Shown here: piece after piece, positions 24,609-33,560 of the stretch
How the letters are laid out: every line of letters begins with the position of its first letter
Numbering within the stretch: position 1 is the stretch's first letter
Assembly (NCBI RefSeq): GCF_018069625.1
Contig: NZ_CP072941.1
Span: 4,278,001 to 4,342,000, forward strand
DNA from: Streptomyces yatensis
Lineage (GTDB): Bacteria; Actinomycetota; Actinomycetes; Streptomycetales; Streptomycetaceae
DNA length: 64,000 bases
Reading direction: 5' to 3'
The notes under the pieces: generated by a model
Database searches by the model: none
What the model was told of the DNA's origin: nothing
Seen by the model: the letters and a program-made list of their open reading frames with translations, nothing else
Made by a program: the position numbers and the translations under genes

Positions 24609-26852
24609 TCAGACGCGGGTCAGCTCGGCGTCCGGGTCGGAGTCGTGCTGCTGGGCGGCGGGGGTCGCCTCGAGCTGCTTGCGCAGGCCCTCGCCCTCCA
24701 CGTCCACGTTGGGCAGCGCCCGGTCCAGCCAGCGCGGGAGCCACCAGGCCGCCTTGCCGAGCAGCGCCAGCACCGCCGGGACGATGGCCATGCGGACCAC
24801 GAAGGCGTCGAAGAGGACGGCGGTGGCGAGGCCGAAGCCGATCATCTTGATCATCGACTCGGACGAGCCGATGAACCCGGCGAAGACGCTGATCATGATG
24901 ATCGCGGCCGCGGTGACCACCCGGGCGCCGTGCCGGAAGCCGGTGACGACGGCCTGGCCGGGGCGCTCGCCGTGGACGTACGCCTCCCGCATCCGGGTCA
25001 CCAGGAAGACCTCGTAGTCCATCGCCAGACCGAACACCACACCGATCATGAAGATCGGCATCATGCTCATGATCGGGCCGGTCTCCTCGACGCCGAACAG
25101 ATCGGCCAGCCAGCCCCACTGGAAGACCGCGACCACCGCGCCGAGCGCCGCCACGACGGAGAGCAGGAAGCCGAGCGCCGCCTTGAGGGGCACCAGGACG
25201 GACCGGAAGACGACCATCAGCAGCAGGAAGGCCAGGCCGACGACGAGCACCAGATAGGGCACCAGCGCGTCGTTGAGCTTCTGGGAGATGTCGATGTTCA
25301 TCCCCGTCTGGCCGGTCACCAGCACCTCGGCGCCGGTGTCGGCCTTGAAGCCGCTCGCCTCGTCCCGGATGTCACCGACCAGGTTCTCGGTGTCGATGCT
25401 GCTCGGCTTGTACTTGGAGATGACGGTGAGCGTCGCCGTATCACCGGCCTTGTTGAACGTGGCCGGGCTGACACCGGCCACACCGTCCAGGCCGGTGATG
25501 GTCTTACGGACCTGCTGGGCCGCGCCCTTGGCGTCATCGCTGCCCTTGGCGTCCACGACCACCATCAGCGGACCGTTGTAGCCGGGGCCGAAGCCGTCGG
25601 AGATCGCGTCGTACGCCTGGCGCTTCTGGCTGCTGACCGGCTGCGAGCCGTCGTCCGGCAGACCGAGCTCCAGGCTGACGGCGGGCACGGCGGCCGCACC
25701 GAGGCCGAGCACGGCCACCAGGAGCACCATCAGCGGGCGGCGCAGCACGAAACGCGCCCAGCGGGTGCCCATATTGGGCTTCTCCTCGGCGGAGGCGTCC
25801 GGACCCGCCGCGAGGCGCTCCTCCAGCCGCCGGCGCGCCTTGCGCCCGAACACCCGCTTGCCCGCGAAGCCCAGCACCGCCGGGATGAGGCTGATCGCGA
25901 TGAGGACGGCGATGACGACCGTACCGGCCGCGGCGAAGCCCATCTTGGTCAGCATGGGGATGTTGACGACGGCGAGGCCGACCAGCGCGATGACCACCGT
26001 AAGGCCGGCGAAGACGACCGCGGAGCCCGCGGTGCCCACGGCACGTCCGGCGGCTTCCTCCCGGTCCCGCCCCTCGGCGAGCTCCGCGCGGTAGCGGGAG
26101 ACGATGAACAGCGCGTAGTCGATGCCGACCGCGAGGCCGATCATCATCGCCAGTGTCGAGGTGGTGCTGGACAGCCCCAGCGTGGTGGCGAGCGCGGTGA
26201 TCGACGAGATGCCGATGCCGACGCCGATGAGCGCGGTCATCAGCGGCAGTCCGGCGGCCACCAGCGAGCCGAAGGTGATGGCGAGGACGACCGCGGAGAT
26301 CGCGATACCGATGATCTCGGTCGATCCGGTCTCCGGCATCTCCTGGAGCGCGTCACCGCCGATCTGCACCTTCAGGCCCGACTTCTCGGCCTTCTCCCCC
26401 ACCTCCTTCAGACCGTCCTTGGCGGGGCCCTTCAGCTCCATGGAGTTGACCTTGTAGCTGGTCAGGATGTACGCCGTGGAGCCGTCCTTGCTGACGGCCT
26501 GGGCCTGGTACGGGTCGGCGACCGAGGCGACCTGCGGCGAGCTCGCCTTCAGGTCGGCGACGGTCTTGGTGACCACCGCCTTGTTGTCCGGGTCGGTCAT
26601 CTTCTCGCCGCTCGGGGCGCGGAAGACCACACGGGCGGTGGCGCCGTCCGCGTTACCTCCGGGGAACCGCTGTTCCAGCAGGTCGAATGCCTTCTGGGCC
26701 TCGGTGCCGGGGATGGAGAAGCTGTCGTTGGCGGGCTGTGAGGCGGTGGCGGCGCCGACGCCCGCGACCGCGAGCAGCGCCACCCATATCAGGGCGACGA
26801 AGCCGCGTCGCCGGAAGGCGAACCGGCCGAGTTTATAAAGGAAGGTGGCCAC
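24609..26852 (-). CDS. MMPL/RND family exporter
   Basis: The 747-aa integral membrane protein has the two-fold RND layout: helix 1, a large external loop (residues 40-180), six helices containing GLAVGIDYALFIVSRYR (Asp of the proton relay), a second external loop, and helices containing FGLAMDYEVFLVTRMRE. MMPL proteins export lipids, siderophores or drugs using the proton gradient. It follows a TetR gene on the same strand after 135 bp. Substrate unknown; drug or lipid export under TetR control is likely. Confidence 0.92.
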   Translation of the reverse strand: MATFLYKLGRFAFRRRGFVALIWVALLAVAGVGAATASQPANDSFSIPGTEAQKAFDLLEQRFPGGNADGATARVVFRAPSGEKMTDPDNKAVVTKTVADLKASSPQVASVADPYQAQAVSKDGSTAYILTSYKVNSMELKGPAKDGLKEVGEKAEKSGLKVQIGGDALQEMPETGSTEIIGIAISAVVLAITFGSLVAAGLPLMTALIGVGIGISSITALATTLGLSSTTSTLAMMIGLAVGIDYALFIVSRYRAELAEGRDREEAAGRAVGTAGSAVVFAGLTVVIALVGLAVVNIPMLTKMGFAAAGTVVIAVLIAISLIPAVLGFAGKRVFGRKARRRLEERLAAGPDASAEEKPNMGTRWARFVLRRPLMVLLVAVLGLGAAAVPAVSLELGLPDDGSQPVSSQKRQAYDAISDGFGPGYNGPLMVVVDAKGSDDAKGAAQQVRKTITGLDGVAGVSPATFNKAGDTATLTVISKYKPSSIDTENLVGDIRDEASGFKADTGAEVLVTGQTGMNIDISQKLNDALVPYLVLVVGLAFLLLMVVFRSVLVPLKAALGFLLSVVAALGAVVAVFQWGWLADLFGVEETGPIMSMMPIFMIGVVFGLAMDYEVFLVTRMREAYVHGERPGQAVVTGFRHGARVVTAAAIIMISVFAGFIGSSESMIKMIGFGLATAVLFDAFVVRMAIVPAVLALLGKAAWWLPRWLDRALPNVDVEGEGLRKQLEATPAAQQHDSDPDAELTRV

Positions 26853-26987
26853 GAGAAGAGGTGCTCCCGTCGGTTGGATGGCACTGGGCAGGGATGGGTG
26901 ACCGAGCCGGCGACGAGAGCGGCGCGCCGGTCGGGGCCTTATGTGGTTGTGCGGGGAGAACGGGGAGGGGGAAGTGAGAGGGAAGGG

Positions 26988-27605
26988 CTACGCGGCGCCG
27001 AGCGCGGGGAGGATCACGGCGTCGATGTAGTCCAGGAGATACGTCTGGTCCGGCTGCTGACCGTCGACGAGCGGTCGGGCGATGAACGCGCCGCACACCA
27101 TGTGCACGACGAAGTTCAAGGCGGGCCGGTCCGGGGCGATTTCGCCGCGGTCGACGGCGCGCCTCAGCAGCGCGTTGAGCGCGTCGATCTCGGGATAGAT
27201 CAACAACTCTCGCAGGGCCTCATGAAGGTCCGGATTGTCGTGGCTTGCGTGGGCGAGTCCCCTCATCAGCGCGGCGTCCCGCTCCCGGGCGCTCTCCGAG
27301 CACCGCACGATCTCCTGCAGATCCCCGCGGAGCGTTCCGGTGTCGACACCCTCGAGCAGAACGGGCTTGGTGTGCCGCAGCGCGGTCGCGACCAGCTGCG
27401 GCTTGCCTTTCCACTGGCGGTAGAGCGTGGCCTTGCTGGAGTGCGTACGGGTCGCGACGGCGTCCATCGTCAGACCGTCGTACCCGACCTCGCCGAGCAG
27501 CTCCACCACCGCCTCGTACAACTCCCGCTCGCGCTCGGGGGAGAGTCGGCTGCGACGCACCCGGACGGTGTCCCGGTCCTCCGTTGCCTGGTCCATGGCC
27601 GGCAT
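26988..27605 (-). CDS. TetR family regulator of the MMPL exporter
   Basis: The 205-aa protein has an N-terminal HTH (about residues 30-60: LTMDAVATRTHSSKATLYRQWKGKPQLVATAL) and a C-terminal domain of the TetR_C type (LNFVVHMVCGAFIARPLV). The ATG at 27605 has GGAGGGAGG about 9 nt upstream. A longer frame to 27653 would translate the operator. Two GAAAC/GTTTC palindromes lie upstream, suggesting autoregulation. Confidence 0.92.
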   Translation of the reverse strand: MPAMDQATEDRDTVRVRRSRLSPERERELYEAVVELLGEVGYDGLTMDAVATRTHSSKATLYRQWKGKPQLVATALRHTKPVLLEGVDTGTLRGDLQEIVRCSESARERDAALMRGLAHASHDNPDLHEALRELLIYPEIDALNALLRRAVDRGEIAPDRPALNFVVHMVCGAFIARPLVDGQQPDQTYLLDYIDAVILPALGAA

Positions 27606-27625
27606 GGCGTGTCGCCTCCCTCCGA

Positions 27626-27640
27626 ACGAAACGGTTTCGT
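27626..27640. promoter_or_regulatory. TetR operator 1, GAAAC/GTTTC palindrome
   Basis: ACGAAAC-G-GTTTCGT is a perfect 15-nt palindrome 21 nt upstream of the TetR start codon. It is clearly AT-richer than its surroundings. Confidence 0.6.
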
Positions 27641-27667
27641 ACTTCTCCAGCATAAGCGCGCCGCTAT

Positions 27668-27685
27668 CGAAACAGCACCGTTTCG
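27668..27685. promoter_or_regulatory. TetR operator 2, GAAAC/GTTTC palindrome
   Basis: CGAAAC and GTTTCG arms 6 nt apart repeat the half-sites of the first operator. The site lies between the TetR promoter and the divergent tricorn promoter, so both could be affected. Confidence 0.55.
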
Positions 27686-27726
27686 CTCGTGGTCTAGGTC
27701 ACAGAACCGAGTTGCTCCAAATGGCG

Positions 27727-27732
27727 TAGCTC
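27727..27732 (+). promoter_or_regulatory. -10 hexamer of the tricorn gene, leaderless
   Basis: TAGCTC ends 6 nt before the ATG at 27739. No ribosome-binding site is present, which supports this start. Confidence 0.5.
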
Positions 27733-27738
27733 GAAAAC

Positions 27739-30700
27739 ATGGGTGGGGTGGAGCCTTACGGAAGCGAAGACGACCTGGCCTATCTGCGATTTCCGCATCT
27801 GCACGGCGACTTGCTGTGCTTCGCGGCCGAGGACGACCTGTGGGTCGCCCCGCTGACCGCCCCCGGCGGGCCCCCCGGACGGGCCTGGCGGCTGACCGTG
27901 GACCGTACGCGCGTCGGACCTGCCCGCTTCTCCCCCGACGGCTCCCAGATCGCCTTCACCACCTGGCGCAGCCTCGACCCGGAGATCTATCTCGTGCCCG
28001 CGGCCGGCGGCCCGGCCCGCCGGCTGACCTACTGGGGCAGTACGGACGCCCAGGTCTGCGGCTGGACCCCGCCGGACCAGGACGGCGTCTCCCAGATCCT
28101 CGCGGTCTCCTCCCATGAGCAGCCGTTCTCCCACTTCTCCTGGGCCTACACGCTGCCCACCGACGGCAGCCCCGGCGGGCGGCTGCCCTGGGGGCCGGTG
28201 GCCGATATCGCGGTGGCCGACCTCGACGGCGAGCGCCGCACCCTGCTGCTGACCGGCAAGCCGCCGCATGAGCCCGCCACCTGGAAGCGCTACCGGGGCG
28301 GTGCGACGGGGCGGCTGTGGCTGCACGGCACCCGGCTCGCGGAGGAGCTGAACGGCCATCTGGACGCGACGATGTTCGTCGGCGGCCGGATCGCCTTCCT
28401 CTCCGACCACGAGGGCATCGGCAACCTCTACTCCTGTCTGCCCGACGGCACCGATCTGCGCCGCCACACCGACCACGCCGACTTCTACGCGCGCCATGCC
28501 TCGACCGACGGCTCCCGCGTGGTCTACCAGTGCGCGGGCGAACTGTGGCTGGTGGACGACCTGGGCCCGGACGGCGTGCCGCGCAAGCTGGACATCCGGC
28601 TGGGCGGGGCGCGCACCGGGCGGCGGCCCTACCAGGTGCCGGCCGCCTCGCACATCGACTCGCTGTCGGTGGACACCACCGGCCGGGCCAGCGCGGTGTG
28701 CGTCCGCGGCAGCCTGTACTGGCTCACCCACCGCGACGGCCCCGCCCGCACCCTCGCCGACACCCCGGGCGTCCGGGTGCGGCTGCCCGTGATGCTGGGC
28801 TCGACCGGCCGGGTCGCCTATCTCACCGACGCGGAGGGCGAGGACGCCATCGAGATCGCGCAGCTCCCCCGGGCCAGCGGCCCCGGCGAGCCGCGCCGGC
28901 TGGCCGCCGGGCTGCTGGGGCGGGTGCATGAGCTGGAGTCCTCGCCCGACGGCGACCGGCTCGCGGTCGCCGCGGACGACGGGCGGCTGCTGCTGGTGGA
29001 CACCTCCGCCGACGGGGACGGCGAGGTCACCGAGCTGATCCGGTCGGGCAACGGCCCGGTGGGCGACCTGGCCTTCTCCCCCGATTCGGCCTGGCTCGCC
29101 TGGTCGCATCCCGGGATAGGCCGCACCCTGCGCTCGATCAAGATCGCGCGGCTGGCCGACCGGACCATAGTGGACGTGACCAACGGGCGGTTCGAGGACG
29201 AGGAGCCGGTCTTCACCAGCGACGGCCGCTATCTCGCCTTCCTCTCCTGGCGCGGCTTCGACCCGGTCTACGACGTCCACACCGGCGACCTCTCCTTCCC
29301 GCTCGGCTGCCGCCCCTACCTCGTACCGCTGTCCTCCGCCACCCCCTCACCCTTCGCGCTCTCCCCCGAGGGACGCCCGGCGGCGGGCGGGCTGGACCCG
29401 GACGACAGCGGGGACGACGGCGACGGCACGGTGACGGTCGAGGTGGAGGGGCTGGCCAGCCGGGTCACGGCCTTCCCGGTGTCCGCGTCCAAGTACTCCT
29501 CGCTGCACCCGGTCAGCGGCGGCGGACTGGTGTGGCTGCGCTGGCCGATCTCGGGCGCGCTCGGCGAGACGTTCGCCAACCCGGCCGAGACCTCGAGCCG
29601 CCCCACCCTGGAACACTTCGACCTGGCGAAGGCCAAGCGGACCGAACTCACCGGTGAGCTGGACTGGTTCGCGGTCAGCGGCGACGGCACCCGGCTGGTG
29701 GCCTACGACGACGGCGATCTGCGCGCGATGCCCGCCACCGAGACCGGCGACAGCGACTCCACGGTCCACCTCGACATGCGGCGGATCCAGCACACCGTCG
29801 ATCCGGCGGCCGAGTGGCGCCAGGCGTACGACGAGGCCGGGCGCATCACCCGGCACTACTTCTGGGACCCGGGGATGTGCGGTGTCGACTGGGACGGGGT
29901 GCTCGACCAGTACCGTCCCCTGGTCGAACGGGTCGCCTCGCCCGACGAGTTCGCCGATCTGCTCCGCGAGACCCTGGGCGAGCTGGGCACCTCGCACGCC
30001 TACGTCGCCGCCGCGCGCCGCAACGAGGGCCCGCGCCACTACCAGCGCCCCATCGGACTGCTCGGCGCCAATCTCACCCGCACCAAGGACGGCCGGTGGG
30101 CGGTGGCCCGCATCCTGCCCGGTGAGTCCTCCGACTCCCGGGCCCGCTCGCCGCTGGCCGGTCTGGGCATCCGGGACGGCGCCGTCCTCACCCATGTCGA
30201 CGGGCGCCCGGTGGACCCGGTGGCCGGTCCGTACCCGCTGCTGACGGCCGCGGGCGGCACGACGGTGGAGCTGACCTTCGAGCCGCCGGACGGCGAGGGG
30301 CCGGCCCGCCGGGTCGCGGTCTGCCCGCTGATCGACGACCGGCCGCTGCGCTACCAGGACTGGGTGGCCCAGCGCCGGGCCGTGGTACGGGAGTTGAGCG
30401 GCGGGCGGTGCGGCTATCTGCACATCCCCGATATGGGCGGCTCCGGGTGGGCGCAGTTCAACCGCGATCTGCGCCGCGAGATGTCGCTGCCCGCACTGAT
30501 CGTGGACGTCCGGGGCAACGCGGGCGGCAATATCAGCGAGCTGGTGGTGGAGAAGCTCACCCGCAAGGTCATGGGCTGGGACCTCACCCGCAACGCCGAG
30601 CCCGTGTCGTACTCCAGCAACGCGCCGCGTGGGCCGATCGTCGCGGTCGCCGACGAGGCGACCTCCTCCGACGGCGACATGATCACCGCGGCCTTCAGGA

Positions 30701-31101
30701 TCCAGGGCATCGGGCCGGTGGTGGGGGTGCGCACCTGGGGCGGGGTGGTCGGGATGACCGGACGTCATCGCCTGGGCGACGGCACGTCGATCACGGTGCC
30801 GATGAACGCCGCGTGGTTCGACGCCTACGGCTGGGGCGTGGAGAACCACGGTGTGGAGCCGGACATCGAGGCGCCGCGCTCCCCCGTGGACTGGGCGGAG
30901 GGCCGCGCTCCGCAGCTGGGGGTCGCCGTCCGTACGGCGCTCGATCTGCTGGAGCGGCATCCGGCCGCGACCCCGCCGGACTACTCGGACGTGCCCGATC
31001 TGCGGCGTCCCCAACTGCCGCCGCGCGAGGCGAGCAAGCCGTCGCGCAAGGGGAAGAAGCCGACCCGCAAGGGAAGTAAGCCGCCGCGCAAGGGGAAGTG
31101 A
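27739..31101 (+). CDS. Tricorn protease homologue (S41)
   Basis: The 1120-aa cytosolic peptidase degrades oligopeptides made by the proteasome or other proteases. Two beta-propellers fill roughly the first 660 residues (repeats such as ARFSPDGSQIAFTTWRSLDPEIYLVPAAGG and EPVFTSDGRYLAFLSWRGFDPVYDVH). A core domain with a His in LGTSHAYV, a PDZ (about 760-850) and the C-terminal catalytic half follow: VDVRGNAGGNIS and DEATSSDGDMITAAFR with the nucleophilic Ser. Tricorn is typical of archaea and Streptomyces. The end carries a Lys/Arg-rich tail of imperfect PTRKGSK repeats that is not part of the family fold. Confidence 0.94.
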   Translation: MGGVEPYGSEDDLAYLRFPHLHGDLLCFAAEDDLWVAPLTAPGGPPGRAWRLTVDRTRVGPARFSPDGSQIAFTTWRSLDPEIYLVPAAGGPARRLTYWGSTDAQVCGWTPPDQDGVSQILAVSSHEQPFSHFSWAYTLPTDGSPGGRLPWGPVADIAVADLDGERRTLLLTGKPPHEPATWKRYRGGATGRLWLHGTRLAEELNGHLDATMFVGGRIAFLSDHEGIGNLYSCLPDGTDLRRHTDHADFYARHASTDGSRVVYQCAGELWLVDDLGPDGVPRKLDIRLGGARTGRRPYQVPAASHIDSLSVDTTGRASAVCVRGSLYWLTHRDGPARTLADTPGVRVRLPVMLGSTGRVAYLTDAEGEDAIEIAQLPRASGPGEPRRLAAGLLGRVHELESSPDGDRLAVAADDGRLLLVDTSADGDGEVTELIRSGNGPVGDLAFSPDSAWLAWSHPGIGRTLRSIKIARLADRTIVDVTNGRFEDEEPVFTSDGRYLAFLSWRGFDPVYDVHTGDLSFPLGCRPYLVPLSSATPSPFALSPEGRPAAGGLDPDDSGDDGDGTVTVEVEGLASRVTAFPVSASKYSSLHPVSGGGLVWLRWPISGALGETFANPAETSSRPTLEHFDLAKAKRTELTGELDWFAVSGDGTRLVAYDDGDLRAMPATETGDSDSTVHLDMRRIQHTVDPAAEWRQAYDEAGRITRHYFWDPGMCGVDWDGVLDQYRPLVERVASPDEFADLLRETLGELGTSHAYVAAARRNEGPRHYQRPIGLLGANLTRTKDGRWAVARILPGESSDSRARSPLAGLGIRDGAVLTHVDGRPVDPVAGPYPLLTAAGGTTVELTFEPPDGEGPARRVAVCPLIDDRPLRYQDWVAQRRAVVRELSGGRCGYLHIPDMGGSGWAQFNRDLRREMSLPALIVDVRGNAGGNISELVVEKLTRKVMGWDLTRNAEPVSYSSNAPRGPIVAVADEATSSDGDMITAAFRIQGIGPVVGVRTWGGVVGMTGRHRLGDGTSITVPMNAAWFDAYGWGVENHGVEPDIEAPRSPVDWAEGRAPQLGVAVRTALDLLERHPAATPPDYSDVPDLRRPQLPPREASKPSRKGKKPTRKGSKPPRKGK

Positions 31102-31216
31102 GCGCCGCGTCAGGAGAAGTGAGCGCTTCCGCCGGGAGGCGGCCGGGGCAGGAGCGGGGCGGGGCCGGAGCAGGAGCGGGGCCGGGGCAGGAACGGGGCC
31201 GGGCACAGACAGGCGC

Positions 31217-31256
31217 AGGGGCGCATTCCCATGGTCGCCCATGGGGATGCGCCCCT
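31217..31256. terminator. Terminator between tricorn and the small convergent gene
   Basis: An 18-bp stem with one G-T pair (AGGGGCGCATTCCCATGG with CCATGGGGATGCGCCCCT) and a 4-nt loop lies midway between two convergent stop codons. It should work in both directions. Confidence 0.88.
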
Positions 31257-31270
31257 CCCGCCCTGGCGCG

Positions 31271-31588
31271 TCACATCTCTTCGAAGGGCTCCTGGTCCAT
31301 CGTCTCGTCGCCCATGCCCGGCTGACGGCGCTCACGGCTCATCCGCTGGGACTGCCCGCGGGCCTCGGGCCGGTCCTGCTGGCCGCGGCGCTGCTCCTGC
31401 CCCGGCTCCCGGCGGGAGCGCTCCTCCATACGCTCACCGGACTGCATGCGGTCACCGGACTGCATCCGCTCGCCGGACTGCATGCGCTCACCGGGCTGCT
31501 GGCCGCGCCGCGGCTCCTGGCTCCGCCCGCCCTGCGGCTTCCGCTTGGCCTGCTGACCCTTGTCGTTCGGCTGGTCCTTGGGGCCCAT
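31271..31588 (-). CDS. Small hydrophilic repeat protein, unknown function
   Basis: The 105-aa protein is strongly charged, with almost no hydrophobic residues, and is probably disordered. The middle repeats GERMQS / GDRMQS four times, in DNA as well as protein, and the C-terminus is acidic (DETMDQEPFEEM). The start is supported by GAGGAG 6 nt upstream. Glutamine, arginine and methionine richness recalls stress-related disordered proteins, but I do not recognise a family. It stands alone between the tricorn gene and an SDR operon. Confidence 0.7.
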   Translation of the reverse strand: MGPKDQPNDKGQQAKRKPQGGRSQEPRRGQQPGERMQSGERMQSGDRMQSGERMEERSRREPGQEQRRGQQDRPEARGQSQRMSRERRQPGMGDETMDQEPFEEM

Positions 31589-31707
31589 GTGTCACTCCTC
31601 ATCGGGTGAATGGCGTCGGGCCCGACAAGAGTTACATGTGCTGACTTTCTCCGCATTCCGGATCGGAGGAGTTGAAGAAAGCGCAGGTCAGCGCGGTTGA
31701 CGGAGCG

Positions 31708-32613
31708 TTACTGGTAACGCTCCGTGCCCGCCGTGCGCGCCTTCTCGTCCGCCGCGCCGCCCTCGCCGACCAAACCGCCACGCCTCTCCCGGGTCGCCGC
31801 CAGCCGTGGTTCGGCGCGGCGCATCTCGCGCCGCCCCACGGCGTGGATGAACGCGGGCAGATAGCCGCGCACCGACTGCATACCGCGCAGCCACCACTGC
31901 GCGTACACATGCGCCGACCGGCGCTCGATGCCTGCCACCAGCCGGTCCACCGCCGGGCCCAGCGGATAGGTGCGGCCCGCGGGCCAGGGCAGCCGCTGCC
32001 GCAGCTCGCGCATCACCTCGTCCTGGTCGGCGCCGCGCACCATATCGGTGTCCGTCCAGCTCAGATAGCCCACGCCGACCCGCACTCCACGGTGGCCCAC
32101 CTCGGCCCGCAGACTGTGGGCGAACGCCTCGACCCCCGACTTGGAGGTGCAGTACGCCGTCATCATGGGCGCGGGCGCGAGCGCGGCGAGCGAGGCGATC
32201 TGCAGCAGATAGCCGCGGCCGGCGATCAGCGCGGGCAGGAAGGCGCGGGCCGTGGTGACGCTGCCCAGCAGATTGACCTCGATCACCCGCCGCCAGGCCG
32301 TCTCGTCGGAGTCGAGGAACGGACCGGCCTGGGCCACACCCGCGTTGGCACAGACGATGTCCACCGCGCCGAACCGCTCCACGACCTCCGCCGCCACCCG
32401 CGCCATCGCCTCGGCGTCGGTGACATCGGCGTGCCAGTGGGCGGAGTCGGTCGGCAGCCGCTTGGAGACCCGCTTCAACTCCTCGGGCTCCAGGCCCACC
32501 AGCGCGACCTTCGCGCCGCGTGCGGAGAGCTTGCGCGCGAGCAGCTCGCCTACGCCCCGCGCCGCGCCCGTCACCACCGCGACCTGGCCCTCGAGGCTCC
32601 TGCGCGCACTCAT
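31708..32613 (-). CDS. SDR oxidoreductase (SadH-like)
   Basis: The 301-aa SDR has VTGAARGVGELLAR (cofactor), CANAGVAQ (NNAG equivalent), the catalytic Ser in QIASLAAL and YCTSK. It is longer than the usual 250 because of a C-terminal extension (YAQWWLRGMQSVRGYLPAFI onward) seen in lipid or steroid-acting SDRs. It is the last gene of a three-gene operon, and its start overlaps the hydrolase stop (ATGA). It likely oxidises or reduces the product of the monooxygenase or hydrolase. Confidence 0.9.
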   Translation of the reverse strand: MSARRSLEGQVAVVTGAARGVGELLARKLSARGAKVALVGLEPEELKRVSKRLPTDSAHWHADVTDAEAMARVAAEVVERFGAVDIVCANAGVAQAGPFLDSDETAWRRVIEVNLLGSVTTARAFLPALIAGRGYLLQIASLAALAPAPMMTAYCTSKSGVEAFAHSLRAEVGHRGVRVGVGYLSWTDTDMVRGADQDEVMRELRQRLPWPAGRTYPLGPAVDRLVAGIERRSAHVYAQWWLRGMQSVRGYLPAFIHAVGRREMRRAEPRLAATRERRGGLVGEGGAADEKARTAGTERYQ

Positions 32614-33560
32614 GTCGTCTGCTCCTTCGCTTCGGCTGTTGTTGTGGGGCGGGACGTCCCGAACTCCTCGACCAGGCCGCGGATCACGCCGGTGACCGCC
32701 TCGGGATCCTCCACCGGGGTCATATGGCCGAGCCCCGGGAGCTCGATGAGGCCGGTGCAGTGCGGCAGCGCGGCGGCCAGGGCGTCGGCGTGCTCGGGCG
32801 GGGTGAGCCGGTCGGCGGTGCCGACGATGACGGCCGTGGGCATGGTCAGTTCGCCCACGCGCGCCTCCAGTTCGAGGTCGAGCAGGACCCGGCCCCATCC
32901 GCCGCGTACGGCGCGGGGGCAGGCGTGCAGGATCCGCGCGCACGCGTCCACCGCGGCCGGGTCGGCGCCGGGGCCCATCGTGGCGTAGCGCACCAGCCGC
33001 TTGGCCAGCGGGGTGACCGGGCCCAGCGGGGCGCGTGAGCCGAGGAGCACGCGGTGCATCCGCGCCCGGGCCCGCGGGGAGCGCAACGGCACCACCAGCG
33101 ACCGGTCCACCAGCCGTGAGGCGCCCGTGCTGCACAGCACAGCGGCGGCCGCGCGCTCGCGCAGCGCGGGGCGGTCGGCCGCGGCCATCAGCGTCATCCC
33201 GCCCATGGAGTGGCCCGCCAGCACGGCCCGCCGACCGGGCGGAAGGGCCGCCTCCAGCACCGCCACCAGGTCGTCGGCCAGGGCATGGGTGCTGTAGCCG
33301 CCGGGCCCCGGGGCCGGGCTGCGGCCATGGCCGCGCTGGTCGTAGACGATCACCCGGTGGTCGGCCGCGAGGGCGCGCACCACCGGCGCCCAGAAGGCCG
33401 TGGAGCAGACCCAGCCGTGCGCGAGCAGGACCGCAGGGGCGTCCTCGGGGCCGTGCAGCTCCGTGTGGAGCCGGCTCCCGTCGGCCGAGACGGCCGTCAG
33501 CTCGCGCTCCGGGACGGGCGGGGCGTACGGCCCGACGGACGGGGAAGGAAGCCGCCTCAC
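32610..33560 (-). CDS. Alpha/beta hydrolase, Ser nucleophile
   Basis: The 316-aa hydrolase has HGWVCSTAFW (oxyanion region), GHSMGG with nucleophilic Ser, GTADRLTPPEHAD with the Asp, and GLGHMTPVEDP with the His: a complete triad. It is probably an esterase or lactonase. The GTG start overlaps the stop of the upstream monooxygenase (GTGA) and its own stop overlaps the SDR start. If the monooxygenase forms an ester (Baeyer-Villiger chemistry), this enzyme would cleave it. Confidence 0.9.
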   Translation of the reverse strand: MRRLPSPSVGPYAPPVPERELTAVSADGSRLHTELHGPEDAPAVLLAHGWVCSTAFWAPVVRALAADHRVIVYDQRGHGRSPAPGPGGYSTHALADDLVAVLEAALPPGRRAVLAGHSMGGMTLMAAADRPALRERAAAAVLCSTGASRLVDRSLVVPLRSPRARARMHRVLLGSRAPLGPVTPLAKRLVRYATMGPGADPAAVDACARILHACPRAVRGGWGRVLLDLELEARVGELTMPTAVIVGTADRLTPPEHADALAAALPHCTGLIELPGLGHMTPVEDPEAVTGVIRGLVEEFGTSRPTTTAEAKEQTT

